From contig JAKALZ010000123.1 of the NCBI GenBank assembly GCA_021813065.1, forward strand, positions 1-6,221: 6,221 nt of DNA, read 5' to 3'. This document shows, piece after piece, positions 5,746 through 6,221 of the stretch. Within the stretch, counting starts at the first letter, position 1; the number at the start of each line of letters is the position of its first letter. The position numbers were made by a program, and so were the translations under genes. This DNA comes from a bacterium. Its GTDB lineage: Bacteria; Spirochaetota; Spirochaetia; Treponematales; Rectinemataceae. The notes under the pieces were generated by a model, which was given only the letters and a program-made list of their open reading frames with translations, was not told where the DNA came from and made no database searches.

Positions 5746-6221
5746 ATCGACCATACTCCACGCCATATCCCTCAAAATCCGCATTCCCGCCCCTGATGGG
5801 TCGTTTTTTGTCGCGGCAAGCGCGAGGCAATAGCCCGATGCGCTCGATTCGATATCCCCGCGCGTCCACGCGGCGAGTCCGCGCGCTGGGTCGAAAACGA
5901 GAAAGGAGCGCGCGTTCGCGTCGAGTGCGAGGATGAAGTGTTGAAATTCGTGTTCGAGATGCAGCACAAGGGGAAGAGGGGAACGTGCGACGAGGTCAGC
6001 GAGTGTCGAGGGCCGCACGAGGAATGCTTTTGCGGTAAATCCTTCGTCCGTCAGTGCGCGCTGGATATCGCGGAGCGAAATCGGTACTGGCTTCTTGAGG
6101 TGTTCGTACACAGAAAAATCATCTTCGAGAGGGTGCGATCCATACGAGCGTGAGGTTTCGCCCGAATGCGTGTCGGCGCGCGCGAGGGCGCAGCGATCCG
6201 CGATTCTCACACTATTGAGAA
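5548..6221 (-). CDS. Peptidase C39-like domain protein, partial (start beyond right edge)
   Basis: About 223 residues are visible and the frame is still open at the right edge. Numbering from the GTG at 6210, residues 43-132 resemble the second half of a peptidase C39 domain, the papain-like fold that cleaves double-glycine leaders in bacteriocin exporters and also occurs in stand-alone proteins. Visible are an ISLRDIQRAL helix (44-53) followed by DEGF, then LPLVLHLE (79-86), HFILAL (91-96) with candidate catalytic His91, and FLVFDPARG (103-111) with candidate Asp107. Last comes SGYCLAL (125-131), like the closing strand. The catalytic Cys should be N-terminal: it is either beyond the window or, less convincingly, the Cys at residue 7. 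The GTG at 6210 is not a credible start because codons for L-N-S precede it without a stop. Residues 133-220 form an acidic tail of unknown role, including PEEEAEF. Residues from about 156 on overlap the 194-aa gene antisense. It could be a processing peptidase or an inactive C39-like domain; which of these cannot be told here. Confidence 0.7.
   Translation of the reverse strand, partial: LNSVRIADRCALARADTHSGETSRSYGSHPLEDDFSVYEHLKKPVPISLRDIQRALTDEGFTAKAFLVRPSTLADLVARSPLPLVLHLEHEFQHFILALDANARSFLVFDPARGLAAWTRGDIESSASGYCLALAATKNDPSGAGMRILRDMAWSMVDLETGEHERPDEHLNIEELAVFGDALDISQLQIYLANEPEEEAEFGIDAESVLEKIVRFSKRTKEQ

Overview
The window is a GC-rich piece of bacterial chromosome with three complete and two partial protein-coding genes. 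No rRNA, tRNA, CRISPR array, insertion sequence or prophage gene is visible. The source is most likely a spirochaete. The large DUF4954-type left-handed beta-helix protein closely resembles, from memory, Treponema homologues, and that family is known mainly from Spirochaetes and Bacteroidetes. The urocanate hydratase is of the long (~670 aa) form and the thioredoxin also has a Bacteroidetes/Spirochaete look. Strong Shine-Dalgarno (SD) sequences before hutU and trxA argue against Bacteroidetes, which mostly lack them. This assignment is inference; no database search was possible.

Layout, left to right. Positions 1-314 (minus) hold a thioredoxin whose C-terminus runs off the left edge. Positions 315-510 are a divergent intergenic region with an AT-rich island, two small hairpins, an extended -10 promoter for hutU and an inverted repeat over that promoter. 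Positions 511-2517 (plus) are hutU, complete. Positions 2500-5055 (minus) encode an 851-residue DUF4954 protein whose end overlaps the end of hutU by 18 bp. Positions 5056-5160 are a short divergent spacer in which neither flanking gene has an SD. Positions 5161-5745 (plus) encode an unrecognised 194-residue protein. Positions 5548-6221 (minus) encode the C-terminal part of a protein with a peptidase C39-like domain. Its start lies beyond the right edge, and its tail overlaps the 194-aa gene antisense by 198 bp.

The genes do not form an operon: every neighbouring pair is divergent or convergent, so each is probably transcribed from its own promoter. HutU is a histidine-degradation enzyme, but no other hut gene is in the window. 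Thioredoxin is general redox housekeeping. The roles of the DUF4954 protein and the 194-aa protein are unknown. The least ordinary part is the right third: a large beta-helix protein of unknown function, a possibly leaderless divergent pair, and a long tail-to-tail antisense overlap with a C39-like protein.
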